In this document: one piece after another, positions 26,302 through 33,682 of the stretch
Layout: each line of letters begins with the position of its first letter
Numbering within the stretch: position 1 is the stretch's first letter
NCBI RefSeq assembly: GCF_001553455.1
Contig: NZ_BBOX01000273.1
Location: 1-40,051 of the forward strand
Source: Streptomyces hygroscopicus subsp. hygroscopicus
Lineage (GTDB): Bacteria; Actinomycetota; Actinomycetes; Streptomycetales; Streptomycetaceae
Length of the DNA stretch: 40,051 nucleotides
Direction of reading: 5' to 3'
The notes under the pieces: model-generated
Databases searched by the model: none
Told to the model about the DNA's origin: nothing
Seen by the model: only the letters and a program-made list of their open reading frames with translations
Translations under genes and position numbers: made by a program

Positions 26302-27120
26302 ATGAGTCTTCGCACCGAGGCCGAGTCCCCGGCGCGCCCCGTGGCGTCGACCGCTCAGGGGACGCTCTTCCACGGCGACGCCACGGTCTTCCTCCGCGCG
26401 CTGCCCGAGCGGAGTGTGCGTCTGGTGGTCACCTCCCCCTGGTTCACCGGGCCCTGTGAGCCGTCGTCGCAGGACCCGACCAGCCCCGCCTTCGGTGACT
26501 GGCTCGACCATTACCTGGCCGAGATGGAGCGGGTCCTGCTCTGGGACGGCAGTGTGGTGCTGGAGACCGGGGGCGCCTGGGCGCGAGACCGCCCTGTGCG
26601 CACCGTGCAGCACTACGCGGCACTCAGCCGGCTGCTGGAGCGCGGCGACTGGTACCTGCTCCAGGAGTTCTACTGGTACAACCCCGGACTGCTGGAGGTG
26701 AACGAGGAGTACGAGGAGCGCCGGTTCAACCGACTGCACGACTGCGTGACCACTTGGTTCTGGCTCTCCCGGTCGCCGGACGCGCCGGCCGACACCCGTC
26801 GGGTGCGCGGATTCCAGAACCATCTGACCCACCCGTTCGGCAATTTCCTCGCGCTGAGCGACTCCTGGGCGGACCAGCCCTATCTGGAGGCTGCCGGGGA
26901 GCGCCGGTCCCGCGCCGACCTGGACCGCTTCCCGGTCGCCGCCCCGCTCTACTTCATCCGCCTGCTCACCGAGGAGGGCGAGCACGTCGTGGACCCCTTC
27001 GCGGGGATCGGCTCCACCGCTCTGGCGGCCGAGAAGGCCGGCCGCAGGTGGTCCTGCAACGACATCTCGGCAGCGGCGATCAGCATCGCGAAGCAGCGCA
27101 TCGACACCTTTGGGAAGTGA
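26302..27120 (+). CDS. N4/N6 amino-methyltransferase fold protein (PF01555-like), candidate aminocyclitol N-methyltransferase
   Basis: This is a 272-residue protein starting at ATG 26302 behind GAGAGAGG. It has the permuted order of beta-class DNA amino-methyltransferases: first motif IV (VVTSPWF, residues 42-48, where DNA enzymes have S/T-S-P-P-Y/W), last the AdoMet-binding motif I (VVDPFAGIGSTALA, from ~229) and a final helix (DISAAAISIAKQRI). No restriction gene is near, it is short of a typical target-recognition domain, and it is coupled to DOI synthase by TGATG. Members methylate exocyclic amino groups, and hygromycin B carries an N-methyl on its deoxystreptamine. I therefore infer small-molecule N-methylation. 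An orphan DNA methylase is the alternative. Confidence 0.7.
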   Translation: MSLRTEAESPARPVASTAQGTLFHGDATVFLRALPERSVRLVVTSPWFTGPCEPSSQDPTSPAFGDWLDHYLAEMERVLLWDGSVVLETGGAWARDRPVRTVQHYAALSRLLERGDWYLLQEFYWYNPGLLEVNEEYEERRFNRLHDCVTTWFWLSRSPDAPADTRRVRGFQNHLTHPFGNFLALSDSWADQPYLEAAGERRSRADLDRFPVAAPLYFIRLLTEEGEHVVDPFAGIGSTALAAEKAGRRWSCNDISAAAISIAKQRIDTFGK

Positions 27121-28358
27121 TGGCGATGGACTTACAGGCACGTGAACCGGCGGCCGCGGCGGATGCCACCGCGGCACCACCGCTTCCCTCAGGACTGCGG
27201 GAACGCTCCTTCGACATCGCGGGGAAGCGGGTCCGGGTCGTTCTGGGCGAGCACATCGAGGCGGAGATGGCCGCCGCGCTGGCCGAGCTGGACGCCGACC
27301 GGTTCGTGGTGGTGACCGACGCCAGGGTGGCGGAGCTGGCCGCCGGGGCGCTGGCGGAACGGCTGGAGCGCACCACTCCGACCCTGCTCCTCTCTCACCC
27401 GCCCGGTGAGGAGTTCAAGAATCTGGCCACTCTCTCCCGGTTCGTCGACCTGGCCCTGGACTTCGGGGTGACCCGGCGTTCGGTGGTGGTGGCGGTCGGC
27501 GGCGGCATCCCGGGGAACATCGCCGGGGTGCTGGCGGGGCTGCTCTTCCGGGGGCTGCGGCTGGTCCATGTGCCGACCACGGTGATCGCCGCCTGCGACT
27601 CGGTGCTCTCGGTCAAGCAGGCGGTGAACACCGGGCACGCCAAGAACACTGTCGGCCTTTACCACATTCCCGAGGCCGTCCTGGTCGATCTCGCCGTGGT
27701 GGCCAACGGCTCACCGCGCGACCTGCGGTCGGGAACGTGCGAGACGGTGAAGAACGCCCTCGCCATCGAGCCCGCGCAGATTCCCCGGCTGCGGCGGCTG
27801 CTGCGCCGGGAGGCCGACTACTCCCCCGCCGACCTGGGCGAGATCTTCGAGCTGAGCCTGGCCGTGAAGGGCCGGCTGCTGCTGGAGGACCCGTACGAGA
27901 AACACGCGGGCGTTCTGCTGGAGTACGGGCACACCGTCGGCCACGCCCTGGAGCTGGCCGGGGCGGGGCGGGGACCCGGCGGCGACATGATCAAGCACGG
28001 TGAGGCGGTCGCCCTCGGCATGACCGCCGCCGCGGACGTCGCCCACCGGGCGGGGCTGCTGGACGCGGAGGGCCTGGCCGTCCACGAGGAGCTGATCGAC
28101 CGGATCGGGATCTGTCGCTGTCTGACGGTGGGCATCGCGCCCGAGACCGTGCTGCACCACATCGCGTACGACAACAAGCGCGGATACCGGTCGTGCGACG
28201 GGTCGGAGGTGACCATGGTGCTGCTGCGGGCGGTCGGGGCTCCGCTCAACGCCGAGCAGCGGTATCTGACCCCGGTGCCGCAGACCCTGGTGGCCGCCGC
28301 CGTGCACGACCTGCTGCGCCGGGGCAAGGAGTGCACCGCCGGGCATGGTCCGTCATGA
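27120..28358 (+). CDS. 2-deoxy-scyllo-inosose synthase (sugar phosphate cyclase)
   Basis: This is a 412-residue protein. ATG 27120 overlaps the stop of the preceding gene (TGATG). It converts glucose 6-phosphate to 2-deoxy-scyllo-inosose, the committed step to 2-deoxystreptamine. The dehydroquinate-synthase fold is seen in VAVGGGIPGNIAGVLAGLLF, then VPTTVIAACDSVLSVKQAVN and NTVGLYHIP, close to BtrC-type DOI synthases rather than to DHQ or valiolone synthases. The metal ligands are E208 (TCETVKN), H271 (EYGHTVGH) and H293 (KHGEA). The segment HIAYDNKRGY near the C-terminus is also DOI-synthase-like. Codon 5 is TTA (27132-27134), the rare bldA-dependent codon, so translation is probably developmentally gated. 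About 25 extra N-terminal residues precede the conserved start. Confidence 0.92.
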   Translation: MAMDLQAREPAAAADATAAPPLPSGLRERSFDIAGKRVRVVLGEHIEAEMAAALAELDADRFVVVTDARVAELAAGALAERLERTTPTLLLSHPPGEEFKNLATLSRFVDLALDFGVTRRSVVVAVGGGIPGNIAGVLAGLLFRGLRLVHVPTTVIAACDSVLSVKQAVNTGHAKNTVGLYHIPEAVLVDLAVVANGSPRDLRSGTCETVKNALAIEPAQIPRLRRLLRREADYSPADLGEIFELSLAVKGRLLLEDPYEKHAGVLLEYGHTVGHALELAGAGRGPGGDMIKHGEAVALGMTAAADVAHRAGLLDAEGLAVHEELIDRIGICRCLTVGIAPETVLHHIAYDNKRGYRSCDGSEVTMVLLRAVGAPLNAEQRYLTPVPQTLVAAAVHDLLRRGKECTAGHGPS

Positions 28359-29410
28359 CCGGCGTCACGTCCCGGCTGCCGGAGCCGGCCCTCGCGGCGT
28401 CGGCGGCCCACCCGCCGGACGGACCGGCCGTGGTGACGGTCCGCTCGCCGCTGCGCATCTCGCTGGCGGGCGGCGGCACCGACCTGCCGAGCTACTCCTC
28501 CCGGTACGGCGGGCTGGTCGTCGGCTGCGCCATCGACCGCTACGTGGGGGTGACCCTCTTCCCGCGCGACTTCCGGGGAAGGCTGCGGACCGCGGTCGAC
28601 ACCACCGTCGAGTGTGACCGCGCCGGGAACCACCCGCATCCCATGGTCCGGGCCTGTCTGCTGCGGGCCGGGGTGGACGACGGCTGCCAGCTCGTCTCCT
28701 TCAGCGACGCGCCCAGCGGCAGCGGGCTCGGTGGTTCGGCCGCCTTCGCCGTCTCGGTGCTGCACGCGGCGGCCCCCGGGGCGTCCGCCCGGACGCTCGC
28801 CGAGACGGCCGCCGCGGTGGAGATCGACGACCTCGGGCGCGCGGTGGGCAAGCAGGACCACTATCTGGCGGCGTACGGCGGCATACGGCTGCTGCGCTTC
28901 CATCCCTCCGGACGGGTCGACCCCCAGCCGCTGGAGCTGCCCGCGGCGGTACGGGCCGGGCTGGAGGCCCGGCTGCTGCTCTTCTACTCCGGCACCAGCC
29001 GGGACGCGGGCGCGGTGCTGGCCGAGCAGAACGAGCGCACCCGCAGCGGCAACGACGACGCGCTGCGGCGGCTGCACGCCATCCGGTCGATCGCCGACGA
29101 GATGGTGAGCGCGCTGGAGCGGCGCGACCTGGGGGCGATCGGACATCTGGTCAATGAGCACTGGTCGCTGAAGTCCGGGCTCGGTTCGCGGATCAGCAGC
29201 CCGCGTCTCCAGGCGCTGCACGACCGGGCGCGGGAGGCAGGGGCGAGCGGGGCCAAGCTGCTCGGGTCGGGCGGGGGCGGTTTCCTGCTGCTGGTCTGCC
29301 AGCCGGAGCGGCACGCGGAGGTCCGCCGGTCGATGGTCGCGGCGGGCCTGCGGGAGCTGCCGTTCCGGCTGGCCGAGGGCGGGTCCCGGGCGATCCGGAT
29401 GCCGCTGTGA
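28355..29410 (+). CDS. hddA: GHMP kinase, D-glycero-heptose 7-phosphate kinase (HddA) type
   Basis: This is a 351-residue protein; ATG 28355 overlaps the DOI synthase stop (ATGA). The N-terminus VRSPLRISLAGGGTDLPSY is the HddA/fucokinase-type GHMP entry, with the phosphate-binding motif FSDAPSGSGLGGSAAF and the C-terminal GASGAKLLGSGGGGFLL. HddA phosphorylates C1 of D-glycero-D-manno-heptose 7-phosphate. Together with the GmhA- and GmhB-type proteins of this cluster it gives the S7P to heptose 1-phosphate route known from Gram-negative and S-layer heptoses and reported for hygromycin B. The sugar isomer (manno or altro) cannot be told from sequence. It lies in a run of overlapping genes. Confidence 0.83.
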   Translation: MTGVTSRLPEPALAASAAHPPDGPAVVTVRSPLRISLAGGGTDLPSYSSRYGGLVVGCAIDRYVGVTLFPRDFRGRLRTAVDTTVECDRAGNHPHPMVRACLLRAGVDDGCQLVSFSDAPSGSGLGGSAAFAVSVLHAAAPGASARTLAETAAAVEIDDLGRAVGKQDHYLAAYGGIRLLRFHPSGRVDPQPLELPAAVRAGLEARLLLFYSGTSRDAGAVLAEQNERTRSGNDDALRRLHAIRSIADEMVSALERRDLGAIGHLVNEHWSLKSGLGSRISSPRLQALHDRAREAGASGAKLLGSGGGGFLLLVCQPERHAEVRRSMVAAGLRELPFRLAEGGSRAIRMPL

Positions 29411-30405
29411 GCCCCGCCGGAGCCCCGTGCCCGGCGGGGCCCGGGCGGGCCGTCCCTCCGGATCCCGCGCCGGTGATCCCCGCACGGCCCGCGGACGCCG
29501 GAGCGGCGGTCAGCGGCCCGGCGGCGAAGCACGGGCCGGAGGCACCCGGTCCGCGAGCCACCGCGGTGGCCGGACCCGCGGGCGCGGTGTCCGTGACTCC
29601 CGAGCGGCGTACGGCCGTGGCGGTCACCGTGGTGACCATCACCCGTACCCGGCCGGCGCTGCTGGCCCGGGCGCTGGCCAGCGCGCAGACCCAGTCCCCG
29701 CCCGGCGGCTTCGAGCACCTCGTGGTGGCGGACGACTGCGACGACACCCACGCCCTGCTGCGCGGCCGCGAACTACCGCAGAACGTCCGCTGGTTGCTGG
29801 CCGGCCGGGGGCCCGGCGAGGTCTCCGGGCCGGGCCGCTCCTCGCGACTGCGCAACATGGCCGTCCGGATCAGTGAGAGTCCCTGGATCGCTTTCCTGGA
29901 CGACGACAACGAGTGGGAGCCGGACCATCTGACGAGCCTGCTGGAGTGCGCCCGCCGGACCGGGCACCGCGCGGTCCACTCCCAGCTGAGGATGTTCCAC
30001 CCGGACGGCACTCCCTATCTGGAGCAGCTCGACCCGTGGACGGCCGACGAGGACGCCGCCCGCGCCGAGTACGCGCGGATGCGGGCCAGGGGTGTGGTGG
30101 CGCCCGGCACCTGCGTCCGCCGGGACCGGCTCGACCCCCTGGGCGCGCCGGACCCGGTGGTCTCGGTGGACACCGGCGAGTGGCTGCTCGCCCGGGAGCT
30201 GCTGCTGCGGCTGCCGTTCCGGGACGACTTCGACGCGGCCGACGAGGCCGCCAGGACCGGTGAGGACGACAAGCTCGCCGCCGATCTGCGCAGAGCCCGG
30301 GAGCCGGTCTCCTGCACCGGCCTTCCGACACTCCGCTACTACCTGGGGGGCTACTCCAACAACTTCGCCTCCGCTTTCGACCCGACGTTCTCCTGGCGAG
30401 CATGA
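29407..30405 (+). CDS. Family 2 glycosyltransferase
   Basis: This is a 332-residue protein from GTG 29407 (GTGA overlap with the kinase stop). The first ~65 residues are Ala/Pro-rich and may be partly untranslated; the GT-A fold begins at AVTVVTITRTRPALLARALASA. A nucleotide-binding acid pair sits in VVADDCDD (~D109-D110) and the metal-binding DDD at 165-167 in FLDDDNEWEPDH. The family inverts configuration and uses NDP-sugars. Two transfers are needed for a hygromycin-type molecule, galactose onto the aminocyclitol and a heptose onto the galactose. This enzyme and the GT4 at 37189 are the candidates, and I cannot assign which does which. Confidence 0.82.
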   Translation: MSPAGAPCPAGPGRAVPPDPAPVIPARPADAGAAVSGPAAKHGPEAPGPRATAVAGPAGAVSVTPERRTAVAVTVVTITRTRPALLARALASAQTQSPPGGFEHLVVADDCDDTHALLRGRELPQNVRWLLAGRGPGEVSGPGRSSRLRNMAVRISESPWIAFLDDDNEWEPDHLTSLLECARRTGHRAVHSQLRMFHPDGTPYLEQLDPWTADEDAARAEYARMRARGVVAPGTCVRRDRLDPLGAPDPVVSVDTGEWLLARELLLRLPFRDDFDAADEAARTGEDDKLAADLRRAREPVSCTGLPTLRYYLGGYSNNFASAFDPTFSWRA

Positions 30406-30415
30406 GGAACCTCTG

Positions 30416-31447
30416 ATGAGTTATGGCCTCGTCGACGGGAAGGTCGTCAGCCCCGAGGGCTGCGAGCTGAACGTCGCACACCACTGCAACCTCGGCTGCG
30501 CGTCCTGCAGTCATCTGTCGCCGGTCTTCCGCCGGTCGCTGATCGCGACAAAGACCGCCGCGCGTGATCTGTCCCTGCTGGCCCGCTCGTTCCGTGCCCG
30601 GTTCGTCAAGGTGCTGGGCGGCGAGCCGCTGCTCCATCCCGAACTGGTGCCGCTGCTTAACCTGGTACGCGACTCCGGGATCGCCCCGCACACCACGGTC
30701 TGCACCAACGGGTTGCTGCTGCCGAGGATGCGGGACGACTTCTGGGCGGCGGTGGACGAGGTGGAGATCTCGGTCTACCCCGACCGGGAGCTGCCGGAGG
30801 AGAAGATGGCCGGGGTACGGGCGTATGCCGACAAGCACGGCGTCCGGCTCACCCTGGCGTACTACTCCCACTTCCGGTACTCGTACGCGGAGCGCGGCAC
30901 CGGGGACGACGGACTGGTCCGGCACATCTACGACACCTGTCAGATCGCCCATGTCTGGCGCTGTCACACGCTGTACGAGGGCCACTTCTTCAAGTGCCCG
31001 CAGTCGGTCTTCCTGCCGCAGGTCCTGGAGGGGGCCGGGGACCCGATGGCGGACGGACTGCGGCTCAGCGACGCACCGGACTTCCCCGAACGGCTGCTCG
31101 CCTACCTGCGGTCGCCAGAGCCGCTGCGGGCCTGCCGCAACTGCCTGGGCAGCGCCGGCATGCGCATGCCGCACCAGCAGCGCAACCGCCGCAACTTCCG
31201 GGAGCTCCAGGACCACACCACGGAGGAGCTGACCGACCGTCAGTACCTGCGGCTGCTGGACGAACGGCCCAACGCCGACGACGGATGCGCCGTCGGGGAC
31301 CGGGACGCGTGGCGGGAGCGGCTGGCCGAACAGCCCCCCGCGGCAGTGGCCGCGTCCGGGCACACCGGGGCCGACCGGCCCGCCGAGTCCGACGAGTCGG
31401 GCCGCCGTGCCCAGTCCGCCCGCTACGCCCAGGGAAAGAGGTTCTGA
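30416..31447 (+). CDS. hygY: HygY-like twitch radical SAM epimerase
   Basis: This is a 343-residue protein, ATG 30416. The AdoMet-cluster cysteines are C24-x3-C28-x2-C31 (HHCNLGCASCSH), followed by KVLGGEPLLHPEL (GGE motif). A C-terminal twitch region has C175, C194 (FFKCPQS), C240 and C243 (ACRNC) as likely ligands of one auxiliary [4Fe-4S] cluster. C183 (VWRCHTLYEGH) is extra. HygY of hygromycin B biosynthesis was reported to epimerise C2' of galacamine to talamine by hydrogen abstraction and return from a cysteine I recall as Cys183, whose loss turns it into a dehydrogenase. The match at the same number is strong support. The ~50-residue tail after residue 290 is low-complexity. It overlaps the next gene by TGATG. 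Confidence 0.85.
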   Translation: MSYGLVDGKVVSPEGCELNVAHHCNLGCASCSHLSPVFRRSLIATKTAARDLSLLARSFRARFVKVLGGEPLLHPELVPLLNLVRDSGIAPHTTVCTNGLLLPRMRDDFWAAVDEVEISVYPDRELPEEKMAGVRAYADKHGVRLTLAYYSHFRYSYAERGTGDDGLVRHIYDTCQIAHVWRCHTLYEGHFFKCPQSVFLPQVLEGAGDPMADGLRLSDAPDFPERLLAYLRSPEPLRACRNCLGSAGMRMPHQQRNRRNFRELQDHTTEELTDRQYLRLLDERPNADDGCAVGDRDAWRERLAEQPPAAVAASGHTGADRPAESDESGRRAQSARYAQGKRF

Positions 31448-32373
31448 TGCGCTGTCTGGTCACCGGCGGCTCGGGGTTCATCGGCCGCCATGTCGCCCGC
31501 CGTTTCCACGAGGGCGGCCACGAGGTCCTGGTGCTGGACACCCGGTGGACGCCGGGCGATCCGTTTCCCGGGGAGGCCACCAGCGTCACCGACGAGCGCC
31601 GGCTGCGCGAGCTGTTCGCCGACTGGCGCCCCGATGTCGTGGCGCACCTGGCGGGCATGGCGGACGCCCGGGCGGTCCTGGCCGAACCCGTGGCGGCCAT
31701 GGACGCCAACGTCACCGGCACCGCGGCGGTACTCGCGGCCGCCGCGGCGTCCGGAGTGTCCCGGGTGGTGATCGCCGGGAGCTGCTGGGTCTACAACGCC
31801 ATGCCGGTCAACGCCGTGGACGAGGATGAACCCTTCCTCCCCTCAGGTGCGGGCCACTTCTACACCACCACCATGATCGCCAAGGAACTGCTGGCCCGGG
31901 ACTTCGCCCGGCTGCACGGACTGGAGTCCACGGTGCTGCGCTACAGCCCCGTCTACGGTCCCGGCATGTGGCCGGGCCTGGTCGTCTCCGCGTTCCTCCG
32001 GGCGGCGGCGGCCGGCGGGCCGCTCACCGTCTTCGGGGACGGCGAGGAGCGGCGAGCCTTCCTGCACGTGCACGACCTGGCCGAGGCGTTCTACCGGGCC
32101 ACCGCGCCGGTCGCGGCCGGCCAGGTGTACAACCTGGAGGGCCCCGAGATCATCACCACAGGTGAACTGGCCCGCAAGGTATCCGAGTTGTTCGGCGGTG
32201 TGCCGGTGGAACACCGCGAGGAGCCGACGCGCCGGGGCGAACTGGTCTACTCCCAGCGGTTCGTCTCCACCTACAAGGTCCGCAGGGACCTCGGCTGGAC
32301 CCCCGGGATCGGGATCGACGAGGGACTGCGCACCCAACTGGCCGCGATGCGCGAGGAGGTGGCGGCCGGATGA
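31447..32373 (+). CDS. NAD-dependent sugar epimerase/dehydratase (extended SDR) with YxxxM instead of YxxxK
   Basis: This is a 308-residue protein, ATG 31447. The Rossmann motif is GGSGFIG (7-13), with D31 after the second strand to bind NAD ribose. Substrate-side motifs include ERRAFLHVHDLAEAF and QVYNLEG, typical of NDP-sugar epimerases. The catalytic segment reads HFYTTTMIAKELL: Tyr139 is present, but the position of the catalytic Lys is Met143, and a Lys occurs three residues on (K146). Ser112 is in place (AGSCWVY). Placed between HygY and an aminotransferase, it may act on the heptose, for example oxidation or epimerisation before amination at C6. That role is inference; the family assignment is secure. 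Confidence 0.8.
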   Translation: MRCLVTGGSGFIGRHVARRFHEGGHEVLVLDTRWTPGDPFPGEATSVTDERRLRELFADWRPDVVAHLAGMADARAVLAEPVAAMDANVTGTAAVLAAAAASGVSRVVIAGSCWVYNAMPVNAVDEDEPFLPSGAGHFYTTTMIAKELLARDFARLHGLESTVLRYSPVYGPGMWPGLVVSAFLRAAAAGGPLTVFGDGEERRAFLHVHDLAEAFYRATAPVAAGQVYNLEGPEIITTGELARKVSELFGGVPVEHREEPTRRGELVYSQRFVSTYKVRRDLGWTPGIGIDEGLRTQLAAMREEVAAG

Positions 32374-33503
32374 GCGCCCCGCGTGTGGTTCCGGTCCGGC
32401 CGGACTTCTCCGCCGGGGACGTCGAGGAGATCCTCGGCGCGATCCGCACCAGTCTGGAGACCGGCCAGCTCGCCCAGGGCGAGCAGGTGGCGGCCTTTGA
32501 GCGGGAGACCGCCGCCGCCACCGGGGCGCGCCACGCGGTGGCGACCGGCACCGGCACCGGCGCCCTGGTCTGCGGGCTCCGGGCACTGGCGGCCCGGGGC
32601 GACGGCGAGGTGCTGGTGCCGGCCAACTCCTTCTACTCCTCGGCCGCCGCGCCGCTGCTCGCCGGCCTGCGCACCCGGCTGGTGGACGTGGAGCCGGACA
32701 CCCTGGCGCCCTCCGTCCGGACGCTGCGGGAGGCCGTCACTCCCCGTACGGTGGGGGTGCTCACGGTGCACCTGGGCGGTCTGATCAGCCCGGAACTGCC
32801 CAAGGTGGCCGCCTGGTGCGCGGAGCGGGGGCTGTGGCTGTACGAGGACTGCGCGCACGCCCACGGCAGCCGGCTGGACGGCAGGCACGCCGGCCGCTTC
32901 GGGGTGGCGGGCGCCTTCTCGTACTTCGCCACCAAGGTCATCACGGCCGCCGAGGGCGGCATGGTCGTCACCGACGACGACGAACTGGCCGCCGCGGTAC
33001 GGCTCCACCGCAATCTCGGCAAGCCCGAGGAGTGGCGCAGCCATCACACCGTGCTGGGTGAAAACGCCCGGATGAGCGAGCTGCACGCGGCCGTCGGCCG
33101 GGTCCAGCTCCGCCGGCTGGAGGAGTTCCTCGCGGTGCGCGACCGGCTGGCCCGGCAGTACACGGCGGGGCTCGCGCACATCCCGGGGCTGACCCCGGTG
33201 CTGCCCCGGCATACGGCGGCGAGCTGGTACAAGTACGTCGTCCTGCTCGACCCCGGCACCGACCGGGCCGCGCTGCGCGCCGCACTGGCCGAGGCGGGTG
33301 TGCGGCTGGGCGGCGAGATCTACGAGAAGCCGCTGGACGCCCAGCCGGTTTTCGCATCCCTGCTGCCGCCCGGCCGCCATCCGGTGGCGGACGACCTCTG
33401 CGCCCGGCACATCTGTCTGCCGCTGCACACCCGGATGACGGAGGAGGACATCGGCCTGGTGCTCTCCGCGCTCCCGGACGCGCTGAAGGCGGCCACCGGC
33501 TGA
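32370..33503 (+). CDS. DegT/DnrJ/EryC1 sugar aminotransferase (second in cluster)
   Basis: This is a 377-residue PLP enzyme, ATG 32370, overlapping the SDR stop (ATGA). It has ATGTGTGALVCGL for phosphate binding, D160 in LYEDCAHAHGS and the PLP lysine K189 in FSYFATKVITAAEGGM. It differs clearly from the DOI aminotransferase at 24910 and looks more like sugar aminotransferases that act on NDP-ketosugars. Hygromycin B needs a third amine, on C6 of destomic acid, and this gene, next to the SDR, is the natural candidate. The alternative is the second amination of the deoxystreptamine ring. The downstream gap of 180 bases ends the overlapping gene run. Confidence 0.85.
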   Translation: MSAPRVVPVRPDFSAGDVEEILGAIRTSLETGQLAQGEQVAAFERETAAATGARHAVATGTGTGALVCGLRALAARGDGEVLVPANSFYSSAAAPLLAGLRTRLVDVEPDTLAPSVRTLREAVTPRTVGVLTVHLGGLISPELPKVAAWCAERGLWLYEDCAHAHGSRLDGRHAGRFGVAGAFSYFATKVITAAEGGMVVTDDDELAAAVRLHRNLGKPEEWRSHHTVLGENARMSELHAAVGRVQLRRLEEFLAVRDRLARQYTAGLAHIPGLTPVLPRHTAASWYKYVVLLDPGTDRAALRAALAEAGVRLGGEIYEKPLDAQPVFASLLPPGRHPVADDLCARHICLPLHTRMTEEDIGLVLSALPDALKAATG

Positions 33504-33682
33504 CACCCCTCCCGTGCGGCCCTGCACTGCCGGTCCGCCGCGTCCGCCGCCGCCTTCCCGCCGGGCCGCCCGGCGGCCTCCCGCCGTCGCGCCTTGTCCC
33601 TGTGCTTCGTCCGCCGATCCGATCCCCCCCGCCTCGCCGGGCCGTCCGGCCGGGGCCCGACGCCTTCCGAGAGGTGACTGAC

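Noticed and set aside
26302..27120. Restriction-modification methylase
   Set aside because: No restriction gene or specificity domain nearby, altered SPPY motif, and tight coupling to DOI synthase.
23659..27180. 1,173-residue open frame on the minus strand
   Set aside because: Only its last 163 codons (from 24150) are protein-like; the rest is antisense to the aminotransferase and methyltransferase genes and is open because of high GC.
27120..28358. 2-epi-5-epi-valiolone synthase or dehydroquinate synthase
   Set aside because: The segments SVLSVKQAVN, NTVGLYHIP and YDNKRGY, and the neighbouring DOI aminotransferase and DOIA dehydrogenase, point to DOI synthase.
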